From positions 1-37,349 of the IMG/VR virus record IMGVR_UViG_3300046373_000078: DNA of 37,349 nucleotides, one strand, 5' to 3'. The notes below the pieces were generated by a model that was not told the origin of the DNA, ran no database searches, and worked only from the letters and a program-made list of their open reading frames with translations. The DNA comes from a virus. This document shows positions 35,825 through 37,349 of the stretch, in pieces. Both the position numbers and the translations under genes were made by a program. Each line of letters starts with the position of its first letter. Position 1 is the stretch's first letter.

Positions 35825-36399
35825 AGCGTTGATGCCCTCCTCAGATCGCCTGCTGCCCTTCGCTCCGATATCGTACCCTTGCCGACGCTGCGAAGTTGGT
35901 GATGCTCGCAGTAGGTGCCGGTTGCAGGATGCCCGCAGAACTGGATATCCGCCTTGCTGCCAGCGATCGGCCAACGGCATTCGGCGTTGCCAAGCTCGAA
36001 CAGGCGCTTGAGCGTGGCCGTTGCGTCATAGGCCTGCGCTTCAGATGGCTCCGGCGCCCTGCGCGGCTTCGGCTGCGGTGGTGCGTATGCGTGCTCGGCC
36101 TCGCGCTGGAGACGGGCCAGTCGGCGACGTTCCCGTTTGGCGCTATTCTCGCGGTTGCGCCGTTCCCGGTCTCGTTCCGGCGTGCGCTTCGTCTCGCCCC
36201 AGGCTCGCAGCGGGTATTCCGCCAGTTCGGCCCGGTTGCGGGAGTAGATACCCATGATCACCATGCGGGAAAGCTGCTCGTGGGTTCGGGCCGCGACGGC
36301 GTTGGCAATGTCGAGAGCCGACATGCCAGGCTGGTAGAGTTTCTTGATCAGTTCGATCCGGGCGCTGGTCTTTTCGGAGCGTTTGACGTGGATGTTCAT
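35821..36399 (-). CDS. GcrA family cell cycle regulator homologue
   Basis: A 192-aa protein. The N-terminus (ARIELIKKLYQPGMSALDIANAVAARTHEQLSRMVIMGIYSRN) is the GcrA-type helix-turn-helix. A long basic linker follows (ERDRERRNRENSAKRERRRLARL). The C-terminus has CRWPIAGSKADIQFCGHPATGTYCEHHQLRS, the signature sigma70-interaction domain of GcrA. In Caulobacter GcrA contacts sigma70 and activates promoters carrying methylated GANTC. A phage copy could redirect host transcription or time phage genes to the cell cycle. Its ATG (36399) overlaps the stop of the preceding gene. Confidence 0.85.
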   Translation of the reverse strand: MNIHVKRSEKTSARIELIKKLYQPGMSALDIANAVAARTHEQLSRMVIMGIYSRNRAELAEYPLRAWGETKRTPERDRERRNRENSAKRERRRLARLQREAEHAYAPPQPKPRRAPEPSEAQAYDATATLKRLFELGNAECRWPIAGSKADIQFCGHPATGTYCEHHQLRSVGKGTISERRAAGDLRRASTL

Positions 36400-36875
36400 G
36401 CCGCGCCCTCCTCTGCCCGACGCGCCGCCGCCACGCTGGCGATGATCTCTGCGGCCGATCGGCGCTTGGCTTCCGAAACGATCGCCTTGCTGGCCAGGAG
36501 CTGCGTGCTTTCCTCGATGCCGCGCTTGCGCTCCGATGCCATCCGCCGAAGCTCGGCCTTGCCTGCCGCCTCGTCGCGCGCCATCCTGGCCAGAGCCGCC
36601 GGAAGCGGGATGTATGCCGGGTTGATTCCGGAATATTCGCCGTGCTTGAGCTTGGTGAAAGCCGCACGAAGCCCGAAGATCGGAACGCCCTTGAGGACCG
36701 AACGGTATTCCTCGATCGGGTCAGCCGCCTTGATCGACTGCGGGAACATCATGCCTCCGTCCATCAGCCAGGCGATCGCCTTGGCGATGTCGTCCGTTCC
36801 GGCCGGTGAAAGCTGTTCAGTGAGCACGGAAATCTCGCGCTCCAAGGTCGAGAGTTGTGCCGGTAAATTCGTCAT
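36396..36875 (-). CDS. Hypothetical protein next to the replication gene (159 aa)
   Basis: Starts MTNLPAQLSTLEREISVLTEQL with a leucine-rich helical stretch. The middle, WLMDGGMMFPQSIKAADPIEEYRSVLKGVPIFGLRAAFTKLKHGEYSGINPAYIPLPAALAR, is a pattern recurrent in rhizobial phages beside the replication gene. It ends in a basic coiled-coil-like helix. It overlaps the replication gene's end by 59 bp. A role in replication is plausible from location, but not proven. Confidence 0.75.
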   Translation of the reverse strand: MTNLPAQLSTLEREISVLTEQLSPAGTDDIAKAIAWLMDGGMMFPQSIKAADPIEEYRSVLKGVPIFGLRAAFTKLKHGEYSGINPAYIPLPAALARMARDEAAGKAELRRMASERKRGIEESTQLLASKAIVSEAKRRSAAEIIASVAAARRAEEGAA

Positions 36876-37349
36876 CTCGGTCTCCGGTCTCGCGTTTCAG
36901 TTGCTGGTAGATGCTGTCCTGGCGCTGGTGGAAGGCTGATTTCTGGGGAGGTGCTTGGGATTGGGCTTGCGGCTGTTGGCGGCGCTCCAGCCATTCTGGC
37001 TCGAACCCCTGCCAGCCATTGGCGATCATCGCGTCTGCTGCCGCGTTTGGATCGGCGCACCGGCCAAATTTGCCAGCCAGGAGTTTGGCGGCGTGGGCCG
37101 TGAGCGGCTTGCGGCTTCTCTGGCGGTGGTCGAGAACGGCCTGAGCATGGTCAGCGTCTAGTACGGCTGACAGCTCGTCACGCGGCGTGCGCTTATCATC
37201 CGAACGTAGTGAGGATGTATTGGTATCTTGGTGTACTGGTGTCTTTAGTGCGTCCGCGCTGCGTCCTGCGTGCGTCCCGCTTGCGTCTTCCGTGCGTCCG
37301 ACGTCCTGATAACGTGAATAGTTACAAACAGTTATCTGCGTCTTTCCTG
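36817..37349 (-). CDS. Phage replication protein, C-terminal part (cut by window edge)
   Basis: The frame stays open from stop 36817 up to the right edge, giving at least 177 residues; the gene start lies outside the window. The ATG at 37029 is internal. Just inside the edge is KTQITVCNYSRYQD, a motif that marks the end of the winged-helix domain of many phage replication initiator/helix-turn-helix proteins. A disordered region follows, then AAKLLAGKFGRCADPNAAADAMIANGWQGFEPEWL. It probably initiates phage DNA replication. Joining position 37349 to position 1 gives a stop nine codons in, so the window is not a circular whole at this point. Confidence 0.7.
   Translation of the reverse strand, partial: GKTQITVCNYSRYQDVGRTEDASGTHAGRSADALKTPVHQDTNTSSLRSDDKRTPRDELSAVLDADHAQAVLDHRQRSRKPLTAHAAKLLAGKFGRCADPNAAADAMIANGWQGFEPEWLERRQQPQAQSQAPPQKSAFHQRQDSIYQQLKRETGDRDDEFTGTTLDLGARDFRAH

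Noticed and set aside
1-37349. CRISPR array
   Set aside because: No regularly spaced direct repeats of 24-40 bp were seen. The repeats present are operators, insertion-sequence ends and short leaders.
1-37349. Complete circular phage genome
   Set aside because: Joining the right edge to the left edge interrupts the replication gene frame after nine codons, and the expected N-terminal domain and repressor gene are missing, so the window is only a part.

Overview
The window is a large part of a temperate short-tailed phage (podovirus), most likely a prophage or phage of a Rhizobiales alphaproteobacterium (Rhizobium/Agrobacterium/Sinorhizobium type). The grounds are the GC-rich coding sequence, two GcrA-type proteins (a family largely confined to alphaproteobacteria), and a virion module with large portal, scaffold, capsid, adaptor, nozzle-like and internal proteins but no tape measure or tail tube. 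No host chromosomal gene is seen. The family calls come from reading the proteins, not from database searches.

Layout. (1) 1-470: a control region with no gene. It holds a terminator and a promoter whose 17-bp spacer carries an 18-bp operator. (2) 424-1534: a 16-codon leader ORF, a small hypothetical gene and a beta-class DNA methyltransferase. (3) 1550-3793: a complete ISL3-family insertion with imperfect inverted repeats, an 8-bp target duplication, symmetrical subterminal repeats, a ribbon-helix-helix-like gene, the transposase and two small passenger genes. (4) 3822-3874: a second promoter with the same operator pair. (5) 3939-11565 (+): a tightly overlapped early operon of small hypothetical proteins, Gp157, RecT/Bet, NinB, an HNH endonuclease fused in frame into another protein, an Xis-position small protein and a tyrosine integrase. 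(6) 11566-11776: a non-coding stretch that is the natural place for attP.

(7) 12088-33602 is read on the minus strand, so it is listed here from low to high coordinate: a membrane-anchored coiled-coil protein (holin-like), overlapping Rz1/Rz-like spanins, a GH19-type endolysin, a beta-helix tail spike, a tail fibre with HxH motifs, three internal/ejection-type proteins (one with a lysozyme-like domain, one with an S74 chaperone-like end), a GNAT-like protein, nozzle and adaptor proteins, capsid, scaffold, small head proteins, portal and both terminase subunits. (8) 33974-34327: a control region with a predicted minus-strand late promoter, a leader terminator and structured DNA. (9) 34328-37349 (minus): a Q-position gene, small ORFs, two consecutive GcrA-type genes and a replication protein cut off by the right edge.

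How it works together. The two early promoters carry matching operators, so one repressor, encoded outside the window, could silence both. The early operon supplies recombination and integration functions. The right-hand minus-strand genes supply replication and transcription regulators. The late promoter at 34076-34104 has two GANTC sites and is followed by a terminator before the first late gene. This suggests late expression controlled by GcrA-type activation and/or antitermination. That is inference, but it is the most testable possibly new regulatory idea here.
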